Positions 8,801 to 15,355 of a stretch of DNA of 64,000 nt are shown here, piece by piece. The stretch's first letter is position 1, and each line of letters begins with the position of its first letter. Source of the DNA: CALNYS01 sp942490855 (GTDB lineage: Bacteria; Planctomycetota; Phycisphaerae; Phycisphaerales; UBA1924); NCBI GenBank assembly GCA_942490855.1, contig CALNYS010000004.1:1116001-1180000 (forward strand). The letters run 5' to 3'. Made by a program: the position numbers and the translations under genes. The notes under the pieces were generated by a model. The model saw only the letters and a list, made by a program, of their open reading frames with translations, searched no databases and had not been told where the DNA came from.

Positions 8801-9067
8801 ATGGCCCATATCATCGCAGAGCCCTGTCTGGGGACCAAGGACACCTCATGCGTCGACGTCTGCCCCGTCGACTGCATCCACCCCACCAAGGACGAGCCCG
8901 ACTTCGACCCCGCCGATCAGCTCTTCATCGACCCGGACACCTGCATCGACTGCGGGCTCTGCGTCGACGAGTGCCCCGTCAAGGCGATCTACCCGGAAGA
9001 GGATCTCCCCTCCGAGTGGGCCAAGTACGTCCAGATCAATACCGAGTACTACGAGAACAAGGCCTGA
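8801..9067 (+). CDS. 7Fe (3Fe-4S/4Fe-4S) ferredoxin
   Basis: A short 88-residue soluble electron carrier. The first cluster motif is CLGTKDTSCVDVCP (C-x7-C-x3-CP, the spacing of a 3Fe-4S site), followed by DCI. The second is CIDCGLCVDECP, a complete 4Fe-4S motif. The order matches FdxA/Thermus-type seven-iron ferredoxins. Start ATG at 8801 is supported because the family begins a few residues before the first cysteine. Expected to pass electrons in the cytosol; partner unknown. Confidence 0.93.
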   Translation: MAHIIAEPCLGTKDTSCVDVCPVDCIHPTKDEPDFDPADQLFIDPDTCIDCGLCVDECPVKAIYPEEDLPSEWAKYVQINTEYYENKA

Positions 9068-9080
9068 GCCCCGAACCCGC

Positions 9081-9467
9081 TCACGCCGCCTCGCCCTGCT
9101 GAGACGTCCGCGTCCGCACGTTCGCGGGGGCGTCCGCCTTCTCGGTCCAGTCCTCCGCCCCGCTCAGCTCGATCTCGCGAGGCAGGGTCTTCCGGTACCC
9201 CAGCAGACGCACCACCTCCAGGACCTCCGTCCACTGCGGGTACGTCTTCCCGTTCGCGCGCTTGTACGCGTCGATCGCCGCCACGAAATGAAACTGCTCC
9301 TGCGTCAGCTCGCCTTCCTCGGCGGCACGCGCAAAGTCCGAGAGCCGACGCCCCGGCCCGCGCCGACGCTCCAGGCCCGTCGGGCTCGAGCCCTTCTTGC
9401 TCAGGCGGCGGTCAGGGCCCTGGCCCCTGGGCTGGTCCGTATCACGACGTGACGGGGTGTCTGACAT
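9081..9467 (-). CDS. conserved hypothetical protein, 128 aa
   Basis: Begins MSDTPSRRDTDQPRG at ATG 9467 with GGAG upstream. The first 45 residues are basic and disordered (RRLSKKGS, RRRGPGRRL). A helical core follows: EEGELTQEQFHFVAAIDAYK, then YPQWTEVLEVVRLLGYRKT. The core looks like a small winged-helix or HTH-sized domain but I cannot name it. Tail is acidic then polar. It is followed on the same strand after the acidic protein 9511-9786, so the two may be co-transcribed. Confidence 0.72.
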   Translation of the reverse strand: MSDTPSRRDTDQPRGQGPDRRLSKKGSSPTGLERRRGPGRRLSDFARAAEEGELTQEQFHFVAAIDAYKRANGKTYPQWTEVLEVVRLLGYRKTLPREIELSGAEDWTEKADAPANVRTRTSQQGEAA

Positions 9468-9510
9468 CTCCGGAGCCTCCGCGGCGCCCCAGGAGTACCC
9501 CGCGGGCGCC

Positions 9511-9786
9511 TCAATCGTCCTCGTCGTCGAGCGGGAAGAATTCGTCGTCTTCCTCATCGTCCTCGTCGTCGTCGAACAGATCGTCGTCGTCATCCTCGTC
9601 TTCGAAGAGGTCGTCCTCGTCCTCGTCCTCAACGTCGTCGAATAATTCGTCGTCGTCACCGTCGTAATCGTCATCTTCGTCACGACCCGCAGCGGCCAGC
9701 GCCGGCGCGTCGGACTCACACTCGCCCTGGGCAGAGCGGGCGAACAGGACATCGGTTTCGATCTCGGGCTCGAAGATGATCGTCAT
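9511..9786 (-). CDS. highly acidic Asp/Glu-rich protein, 91 aa
   Basis: The first 35 residues (MTIIFEPEIETDVLFARS, then AAAGR) are ordinary; the remaining 55 are almost all Asp and Glu, broken by regularly spaced LF or FF pairs (DELFDD, DDLFED, DDLFDD, EFFPLDDEDD). No enzyme motif. Such patterned acidic tails occur in histone chaperones and as DNA mimics, which is notable because a lysine-rich H1-like protein is encoded 0.9 kb away. That link is inference. The start is preceded by GAGAG. The trinucleotide-like coding repeat may vary in length between strains. Confidence 0.75.
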   Translation of the reverse strand: MTIIFEPEIETDVLFARSAQGECESDAPALAAAGRDEDDDYDGDDDELFDDVEDEDEDDLFEDEDDDDDLFDDDEDDEEDDEFFPLDDEDD

Positions 9787-9915
9787 CGCAAATTCTCTCG
9801 TCTGGTGCGGGAGGTGTCGGACCGCCGACGGGCAGTACACTACTCCGACGCGCAGGCGTGTCAACGATCTTTTTTCCCGGTTCGGGCGACGCCCGAACCC
9901 CGCCGCGGAGCTCCC

Positions 9916-10395
9916 GTGAACGACCGTCCCAACGAGTCCCTCCAGATCGCCTCGGGCATCCTCGCCGTCGTGGCCCCGGGCCTCGGGCACGCCGCCCTCG
10001 GGCACGCCAGACGAGGCGCGCTCATCGCCACAGGCGTTCTCGGTCTCTTCCTCACCGGCCTCCTGATAGGGGGGGTGGACGCCGTCGATTCCAAAAACGA
10101 CCCGTGGTGGTTCGTCGGCCAGGCCCTCGTCGGACCCCCCGCGTTCGCCGCCGACTGGGTCAACCGCTCCCTCAGCGCCAACGACCCCGCCGAGACCGCC
10201 TCCGAGGGCTGGCGCGACGCCCAGCAACCCTCCCGCGAAAAATCATTCGCCCACTCAAACGAGATGGGCATGCTCTTCATCACCATCGCCGGCATGCTCA
10301 ACCTCATCGCCGTCATCGACGCCTTCTGGAACGCACCCGCCATCCAGAAAGACCGACGCGGCGTCATCGGAGACCTCGAAGGCGGCGCCCGATGA
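9916..10395 (+). CDS. membrane protein resembling DUF6677
   Basis: A 159-residue protein starting at GTG 9916 (CGGAG upstream). The N-terminal hydrophobic part reads ILAVVAPGLGHAALGHARRG, then GLFLTGLLIGGVDAVDSKND and GQALVGPPAFAADWV; a last helix is IAGMLNLIAVIDAFW. The PGLGH..LGH..RG pattern resembles the TM2-like family annotated DUF6677 in planctomycetes. Probably three to four membrane helices. Function unknown. Stop overlaps the start of the next gene (ATGA at 10392-10395). Confidence 0.8.
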   Translation: MNDRPNESLQIASGILAVVAPGLGHAALGHARRGALIATGVLGLFLTGLLIGGVDAVDSKNDPWWFVGQALVGPPAFAADWVNRSLSANDPAETASEGWRDAQQPSREKSFAHSNEMGMLFITIAGMLNLIAVIDAFWNAPAIQKDRRGVIGDLEGGAR

Positions 10396-10643
10396 TCGAC
10401 ACCCTCCTCGCCTACCGACCCTTCCTCGACCCGCTCCCGCTCCCCCCGGGCGCCTGGTGGCTCACCATCATCCCGATGGCCTTCTTCATCGCCGTCGCCT
10501 ACAAGGCCGTCCGGCGCAACTCGCTCAACGGCTACTGGAAAAGCACGCTGACGATGGCCGCCCAGATCGTCTTCTTCATCGCCCTCGCCGGCCTCGGCGT
10601 CCACGCCGTCGTCGAGTGGATCGCCCCTGCCCTCGGCGGCTGA
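10392..10643 (+). CDS. small two-helix membrane protein, 83 aa
   Basis: Coupled by ATGA overlap to the preceding membrane protein. Two predicted membrane helices: WWLTIIPMAFFIAVAYKAV and MAAQIVFFIALAGLGVHAVV, separated by a basic loop (RRNSLNGYWKST). No motif recognised. Likely a partner of the upstream protein. Convergent with the terminase gene; stops are 3 bp apart. Confidence 0.75.
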   Translation: MIDTLLAYRPFLDPLPLPPGAWWLTIIPMAFFIAVAYKAVRRNSLNGYWKSTLTMAAQIVFFIALAGLGVHAVVEWIAPALGG

Positions 10644-10646
10644 CCC

Positions 10647-12083
10647 TCACACGTACCGCGCCGACCGCGCCGCATACGCCCGGTCCAGCGCCACCACCAA
10701 ATACCGCAACGCATCGCACGCGTGATCCGCCCCGTCCTTCACCGGGACCTCGCTCGTCGGATCATCCGCCGGGTACCGGTACGACGAAAGCGACTCGATC
10801 AACACCCCGCACCCCGGCTCCACACTCAGCCGCGAACCCCCGTCAGCCGACCGCAGCCGCGCCCGCACCGCACCGAGCCCCTCCTGAATCCCGCTCCGCC
10901 GATCCCGCACGCAAAACCCCGCCCGCCGGATCAACGCCGCGTTCGACAGCCCCGTCTGCTCGCTCCGCTGACGCCCCGCCGGGTCGATCGCCACGAACCG
11001 CACCCGCGGCCCCGCCCCCAGCGCCTCCAGATGCGTCGCGAGCAACGACTCCCGCTCGCTCCTCTCGCTCCACACGTGCAAGTGACCGCCCGGCAGGTGC
11101 GCCGCGACCAGCACCACCGTCGGCGAGCGGAACCCGAAGTCCATCCCCGCGCACCACTCCACCGACGGATCGCCCGCATCAAACGTCGCCGGCGCGACAT
11201 GCACCGCCGGATCAAACTCCGGGAACACCAGATCCTCCCGCGACGGACGCAGACACAACATCTCCGACTCCCACGCCGCCGCCGACACCCGCGACTTCAG
11301 CGTGATCGCGTCATCGATCCGCAGATGCCCCTCCCCGCCCTTCGCCGCCCCCGCGCACTCCTCCTCCAGCGCGCACCCGTCGCACGCACGCGCCGCCGGG
11401 CACCGCTCCAGCGTGTCGATCGCTCCCCAGCGAAACAACGCACGCGTGCCCTCCTGCGCCTCCGACACCACCCGCGACATCAGCCCGCCCGTCCGGTGCA
11501 TCGTGCTAAACGCCTCCACCGCGCCCGCCACCTCCCGCCCGCCGCACACCGCGCTCCGCGTCGTCAGCTGCGCCGCCTCCCACAGCTCGTCTTTGAACAG
11601 CTCCACCTCGTCACACCGCAACACCTGAGGACGCAGCCCCCGCACCGACGCGTGCGACGCCGACAACAGCCGACACCGCGACCCGTTCCGCAACTCGAGC
11701 AACCGTTCCGTCGGTTCCGACGCCAGCAAGGGCGCCAGCGACGCCCGCCCAAACACCCCGCGCAGGTGCTCGTACATCCGCCCCGCCTGCTCCCGCGACC
11801 CCGCCAGGATCGCCACCTCCACCCCCGGCTTGTAGACCAGGTCCAGCGCCGTCGCGACCGCCCCAAGAAACGTCTTCCCGCCCCCGCGCGACGCCCACAC
11901 CACGCAGTCCCTCGGCGACCCCGCCGCAGCCCCAAAGAACGCGTGCGACAGATACGCGAAGGGCGCCGAGCACGCCCCCGACGCCGCACGCCGAGGCACC
12001 CGCACCCCCAGATGCAACAACAACCACCGCGACAGCTCCTCCTCCGTCCGCGGCTCCACATGAGGCGACAACGGCAGCCTCAC
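10647..12083 (-). CDS. phage terminase large subunit (packaging ATPase/nuclease)
   Basis: A 478-residue two-domain packaging motor. The ATPase domain has the terminase-type Walker A ASRGGGKT (residues 64-71) and Walker B VLRCDE (154-159). A four-cysteine cluster follows (C228, C234, C237, C243; spacing C-x5-C-x2-C-x5-C). The RNase H-like nuclease keeps its acidic residues: D315 in MDFGFRSP, D367 in FVAIDPAG, D457 in HACDALRY. Nothing suggests decay. GTG start overlaps the stop of the upstream 106-aa gene (GTGA). No capsid gene follows; the next gene is an unrelated convergent membrane protein. Confidence 0.88.
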   Translation of the reverse strand: MRLPLSPHVEPRTEEELSRWLLLHLGVRVPRRAASGACSAPFAYLSHAFFGAAAGSPRDCVVWASRGGGKTFLGAVATALDLVYKPGVEVAILAGSREQAGRMYEHLRGVFGRASLAPLLASEPTERLLELRNGSRCRLLSASHASVRGLRPQVLRCDEVELFKDELWEAAQLTTRSAVCGGREVAGAVEAFSTMHRTGGLMSRVVSEAQEGTRALFRWGAIDTLERCPAARACDGCALEEECAGAAKGGEGHLRIDDAITLKSRVSAAAWESEMLCLRPSREDLVFPEFDPAVHVAPATFDAGDPSVEWCAGMDFGFRSPTVVLVAAHLPGGHLHVWSERSERESLLATHLEALGAGPRVRFVAIDPAGRQRSEQTGLSNAALIRRAGFCVRDRRSGIQEGLGAVRARLRSADGGSRLSVEPGCGVLIESLSSYRYPADDPTSEVPVKDGADHACDALRYLVVALDRAYAARSARYV

Positions 12084-12400
12084 GCGTCGTCATCCAGCTG
12101 AAGCAGCCGGCGCGTCTCCGCCAGCGCCTCCGGGTGATCGATCCCCGCCCCCGACTCCTCGCCGCCGAACCGCTCGAGCAACGTCATCGCCGCACGGCGC
12201 GCCGCCTCCGCGTTGTTCGACTGCGACGCCGCGAGGATGAGCGACCGCAGCGCCACCACCCGGCAGCACGCCGCGATCACCGGACGAGACCCCGCCTCCT
12301 CAAGCGCCCCCACGATCCCCGCCAGCTGCTCGTTCGAAACCGAGGGCTCGCCCGCAAAGAGCGGCCCCAACGCCTCGACCAGCCCGTCTGTCCCGCCCAT
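12080..12400 (-). CDS. small protein before terminase, possible small-terminase position (106 aa)
   Basis: Starts MGGTDGLVEALGPLF at 12400, sharing one base with the stop of the preceding small ORF (TGATG). All-helical composition with a conserved-looking centre, SRPVIAACCRVVALRSLILA, and an acidic C-terminus. It sits directly upstream of the terminase large subunit, where phages carry the small subunit, but I see no clear HTH; the role is inferred from position only. The same frame is open upstream to GTG 12622, but that extension is Gly/Ala-rich and looks like a shadow. Confidence 0.68.
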   Translation of the reverse strand: MGGTDGLVEALGPLFAGEPSVSNEQLAGIVGALEEAGSRPVIAACCRVVALRSLILAASQSNNAEAARRAAMTLLERFGGEESGAGIDHPEALAETRRLLQLDDDA

Positions 12401-12576
12401 CACCGGTTCCTCCGCAGCCCGAGCGCGACCAGCAGCGCCCGCGACCGATCCCTGTCGTGACGCGCCAGCGCCCGAAGCACCCGCGCCCGATCCCGCGCCG
12501 AAAGAAAGAACGTCACCGGGTAGGGGAGGTCCCCCTCCCTCGGCGCCGCCGCCGGTTTCGTTGGTCTGTCCCGCAC
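12400..12576 (-). CDS. small ORF in the packaging operon, 58 aa
   Basis: A short frame between the ABC/GNAT gene and the 106-aa gene. GTG start at 12576, stop at 12400-12402 overlapping the next ATG. The product is basic and helical: YPVTFFLSARDRARVLRALA, then RALLVALGLRRNR. Third codon positions are almost all G or C, as in neighbouring real genes, whereas the overlapping open frame is Gly-rich. Function unknown. Confidence 0.55.
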   Translation of the reverse strand: MRDRPTKPAAAPREGDLPYPVTFFLSARDRARVLRALARHDRDRSRALLVALGLRRNR

Positions 12577-12618
12577 CGCCTGCCTCCACGCCCGCTCCCC
12601 CCGCGACGAAACCCCCGC

Positions 12619-13917
12619 TCACCCGCTCGTGTGCGCATACGCCACCGGCTCAGCCGCCAGCCGCTCCCGCGCCAGCACAACCAGCTCGCCCAGCCCCGCC
12701 CCCGACTTCCGCCCCGTCGCCCGCGACGACCGCGCCCACACCCGCAGCTCCCGCTCCACGAAACGCCGCCGCCCCGCCGCCCGCAGCGCCCGGCGCACCG
12801 CCGCCCCATCGCACAACGCCTCCCGCGAAAGCCCCGCGTGCTCCAGCGCGTCAAGCAACCGCGCCGCCCGCGCCGAGGGCGTCATCCGGTACGCCGTCAT
12901 CCCCGCGCGCTCAAAGAACGGGCACATCGCGCCCATCGCCGCCACCGCCTCCGTGCACACCGTCAGCGGCTCCCGCAGGTACCGCGCCACCAGCCGCCGC
13001 GCTACGCCCTGCCCCCGAAACCGCGGGTCCACGATCACCCGCGACAGACACCGCACCTCACGGTTCAGCCGCCGCGCATCCGCTCGCTTGTCACCGCTCG
13101 CGTACCGCTCCCCCCACGCCAGCCGACGGTGTCCCCCGTTCAGCGTCGGGCGCGACGCCACCAGCACCCCCGCCAGTCCGCCACCGACCCGCGCCGTCAG
13201 CACCAACTCCACCGTCGCCGGGTCGCCCGCCAGGTAATGCAGCCCCGCCATCGCCTCGTACGCCGCCCGCGTCCCCGTCTCAAACCGCAACGCCGCCACG
13301 CTCGCCCGCCCAGGCCCCCGCTCGACCCGCGCCCCGCCCGAAAGCCCAAGCCGCACCCGCACGTCCGCCCCCAGCGCCGCCCCGAGATCCTCCCGCGCGC
13401 ACCCCGCCGCGAACCCGATCCCCCGCGCCGTCACGGCACGCCGCACCATCCGGCACACCGCCCGCGCCGTCTCCAGATCCAGCCCCGAACACCATTCGTC
13501 CGCCACCACCAACGCCCCCGCCCCGCCCCGCTCCAGCGCCACAGCGAGCCGCAGCCGCCACCGCTGCCCGTCAGAAAGCCGCGACGGGTCGCGCAGGAAC
13601 ACCCGCGCGTCCGCAAGCCCCGCCGCGCCCAGCGCCCGCATCGCCGACCCAGCCGACATCCCCCCGAAGTGCGCAACACAGCTCGCCCCTCGCAGCCGCA
13701 CCGCGCCGACGTCCACCACCGCCCGCGTGCGCCGCCCCCGCGCCGCCATCGCGCGCAGCGCCGTTGACTTCCCGCTCCCGCTCGCCCCCGTCACCAGCAC
13801 GATCTCCCCCGCCCCGGGCGCCGCGACGTCCACCGCCGCCGGCGCCGCGACGCACTCCCCGACGCCCAGCCCGAACCGCGCCGCGACCGACAGATCGTGT
13901 GCGTGCACCCCGCTCAC
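12619..13917 (-). CDS. ABC-type ATPase fused to GNAT (Mom-like) acyltransferase domain
   Basis: A 432-residue protein starting at GTG 13917, overlapping the upstream stop (GTGA). N-terminal ABC ATPase: Walker A GASGSGKST (residues 44-52), signature LSDGQRWRLRLA (114-125), Walker B GALVVADEW (134-142). The second half is GNAT-like: SRVIVDPRFRGQGVARRLV (292-310) is the acyl-CoA pyrophosphate loop, followed by MCPFFERAGMTAYRM. No membrane partner is present, so it is not a transporter. The GNAT part resembles phage Mu Mom, a DNA-base-modifying acyltransferase relative. DNA modification linked to packaging is a plausible but unproven role. Confidence 0.75.
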   Translation of the reverse strand: MSGVHAHDLSVAARFGLGVGECVAAPAAVDVAAPGAGEIVLVTGASGSGKSTALRAMAARGRRTRAVVDVGAVRLRGASCVAHFGGMSAGSAMRALGAAGLADARVFLRDPSRLSDGQRWRLRLAVALERGGAGALVVADEWCSGLDLETARAVCRMVRRAVTARGIGFAAGCAREDLGAALGADVRVRLGLSGGARVERGPGRASVAALRFETGTRAAYEAMAGLHYLAGDPATVELVLTARVGGGLAGVLVASRPTLNGGHRRLAWGERYASGDKRADARRLNREVRCLSRVIVDPRFRGQGVARRLVARYLREPLTVCTEAVAAMGAMCPFFERAGMTAYRMTPSARAARLLDALEHAGLSREALCDGAAVRRALRAAGRRRFVERELRVWARSSRATGRKSGAGLGELVVLARERLAAEPVAYAHTSG

Positions 13918-14360
13918 GCCCGCAGCGCCTCCTGCTGCGCCGCCACCGCGTCCATGTGACGGCGCACCGTGTGCAAACTCAGCTTCAGATGCTCCGCCGC
14001 CCCGCGCAGCGTCCGCCCCTGCAGCACGCACGCCACCGCCACACGCGCCCGCGTCGGGCTCCACTTCTCACGACGCCGCGCAACAAACTCATACCTCGGC
14101 GACAACAGCCGCTGCACCAGCGTGTGCACCCGCCGACGCACCGCACGAGCCGACGTCCCCCGCAACTCCGCCACCTGCGCCGCCGTCATGTTCTCCCGAT
14201 ACAACGCCCGGATCAGCGCCCGATCCTCCGCGAGCAACCATTCTGCCCGTGTCACGAGAAGCTCCGCCAGCTCCCGAGGCGCCCGCCGCCGAAGGTCCGA
14301 AGCTGTATGGAAATCGTACGGAGCCGTATGAAACCCGGATCGACCGTCTGAAGAGGACAT
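13914..14360 (-). CDS. sigma-region-4-like HTH regulator (148 aa)
   Basis: First gene of the leftward packaging operon. Two helix-turn-helix segments are visible: MTAAQVAELRGTSARAVRRR in the middle and LRGAAEHLKLSLHTVRRHMD near the end. Both resemble sigma factor region 4/LuxR-type recognition helices, with a charged linker between. No sigma region 2 is present, so it is not a complete sigma factor; an activator or specificity factor for the operon is the likely role. ATG at 14358-14360. Its GGGAG ribosome site lies inside the proximal operator. Confidence 0.78.
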   Translation of the reverse strand: MSSSDGRSGFHTAPYDFHTASDLRRRAPRELAELLVTRAEWLLAEDRALIRALYRENMTAAQVAELRGTSARAVRRRVHTLVQRLLSPRYEFVARRREKWSPTRARVAVACVLQGRTLRGAAEHLKLSLHTVRRHMDAVAAQQEALRA

Positions 14361-14363
14361 AAA

Positions 14364-14410
14364 ACACTCTCCCGTGTCTAATATTGAGGATTAAACACAT
14401 ATGCGTGTTT
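14364..14410. promoter_or_regulatory. two operator-like inverted repeats between repressor and HTH operon
   Basis: ACAC-N6-GTGT occurs at 14364-14377, and AAACAC-N6-GTGTTT at 14393-14410. The half-sites and spacing are identical and the centres are 31 bp apart, about three helical turns, as expected for cooperative dimers. On the minus strand the first site reads ACAC-GGGAGA-GTGT then TTTATG, so it covers the ribosome binding site and abuts the start codon of the HTH gene. Binding by the adjacent CI-like repressor is inferred. Confidence 0.65.
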
Positions 14411-14509
14411 GATCCGTAGTGAACAAGACCGCATAGGTTTTATATCAAGAACGCAACTGTGCAAGGGCTTTGTCTGGTACAACGCGTAACCGGCGCACAG
14501 AGGCTGACG

Positions 14510-15265
14510 ATGCAATCCCTAGGACGCCACATCCGCGCACGACGGCAGTCGATGGGCCTCACCCTCGACGCGCTCGCCCAGCGCGCCGGCTGCACCAAGG
14601 GCTACCTCTCCGCCATCGAAACCGGCCGCCGACCGCGCCCCCCGTCACGCGCGCTCCTCGCGCGCATCGAGAGCGCCCTCGAACTCGACGCCGCCGTCCT
14701 CACGCGCCGCGCCGCGATCGAAGCCATCCCCCCCGAAGCGCGCGCCGCCGTCCGCGCCCTCGAGCGCCGTTCCCGCGACGCCGCGCGCCTCGCCGCCCTC
14801 GTCCTCCAAGCCGCGCCCGCCGCGCCCGCGCGCCGCCTCGCCCGCCGCCTCCTCGAAGACGCCCCGCCCCGCCCCGCGCCCATCCCGCTCGCCTCACCCG
14901 CCCCCGGCGCCCCCGACGACTACATCACCGCGCCCATCGACGTCCCCGAGGACGCCTTCGCCATCACCATCGAAGACGACGCCATGCGCCCCCTCTACAA
15001 CCCCGCCGACATCGTCATCGTCGCCCCCGCCAGCAGCGTCCCGCCGGCCGCCGACTGCCTCGTCAGCCTCACCAGCGCCGCCACACTCTTCCGACGCATC
15101 TACCCCGGCGCCGCCGACGACACCCTCCGCCTCCAGCCACTCAACCACGTCTTCCCGCCCGACACCCTCGCCGCCGCCCGCGTGTCGGCCATCGCCAGGG
15201 CCCTCTACCACATCAGACGAACCCCGCCCCCAGATTCCCCCTCGGGCCTCGACGCAACCCTCTAA
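14510..15265 (+). CDS. CI/LexA-like repressor with degenerate S24 domain
   Basis: A 251-residue regulator divergent from the packaging operon. N-terminal XRE-type HTH at residues 3-60 (LGRHIRARRQSMGLTLDALA, then GYLSAIETGRR). A Pro/Ala/Arg-rich linker follows, then an S24 peptidase-like fold at about 138-232. Where LexA/CI have the catalytic serine (xDSMxP) this protein has DDAMRP, Ala158. Where the general-base lysine is expected it has LFRRIY. Self-cleavage is therefore unlikely. Start ATG 14510 was chosen for the AGAGG at 14499-14503; an upstream GTG-type start at 14459 would add a basic, non-family stretch. Confidence 0.8.
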   Translation: MQSLGRHIRARRQSMGLTLDALAQRAGCTKGYLSAIETGRRPRPPSRALLARIESALELDAAVLTRRAAIEAIPPEARAAVRALERRSRDAARLAALVLQAAPAAPARRLARRLLEDAPPRPAPIPLASPAPGAPDDYITAPIDVPEDAFAITIEDDAMRPLYNPADIVIVAPASSVPPAADCLVSLTSAATLFRRIYPGAADDTLRLQPLNHVFPPDTLAAARVSAIARALYHIRRTPPPDSPSGLDATL

Positions 15266-15355
15266 TACAGCTTGTCTGTCCATCCCCGCCGTGATAGCGT
15301 TCTCTGCTCGGAACACACCGCAAATCCACCCCGGGGCGATCAGGAGCGACGAACA

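Noticed and set aside
12401..12622. N-terminal extension of the 106-aa protein from GTG 12622
   Set aside because: The start does overlap the upstream stop (GTGA), but the 74-residue extension is nearly all Gly/Ala/Ser with poor third-position bias, while the other frame gives a normal basic protein.
12213..14351. Long rightward open frame (about 700 codons) opposite the packaging operon
   Set aside because: Pro/Ala/Arg-rich translation without any motif, antisense to genes with clear domains. Open frames without stops are expected opposite high-GC genes; the same applies to 10722-12101, 26150-28225 and 928-1690.
14393..14410. The AAACAC/GTGTTT palindrome considered as a phage attachment site
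   Set aside because: No integrase is near, and a matching half-spaced copy 31 bp away fits an operator pair better.
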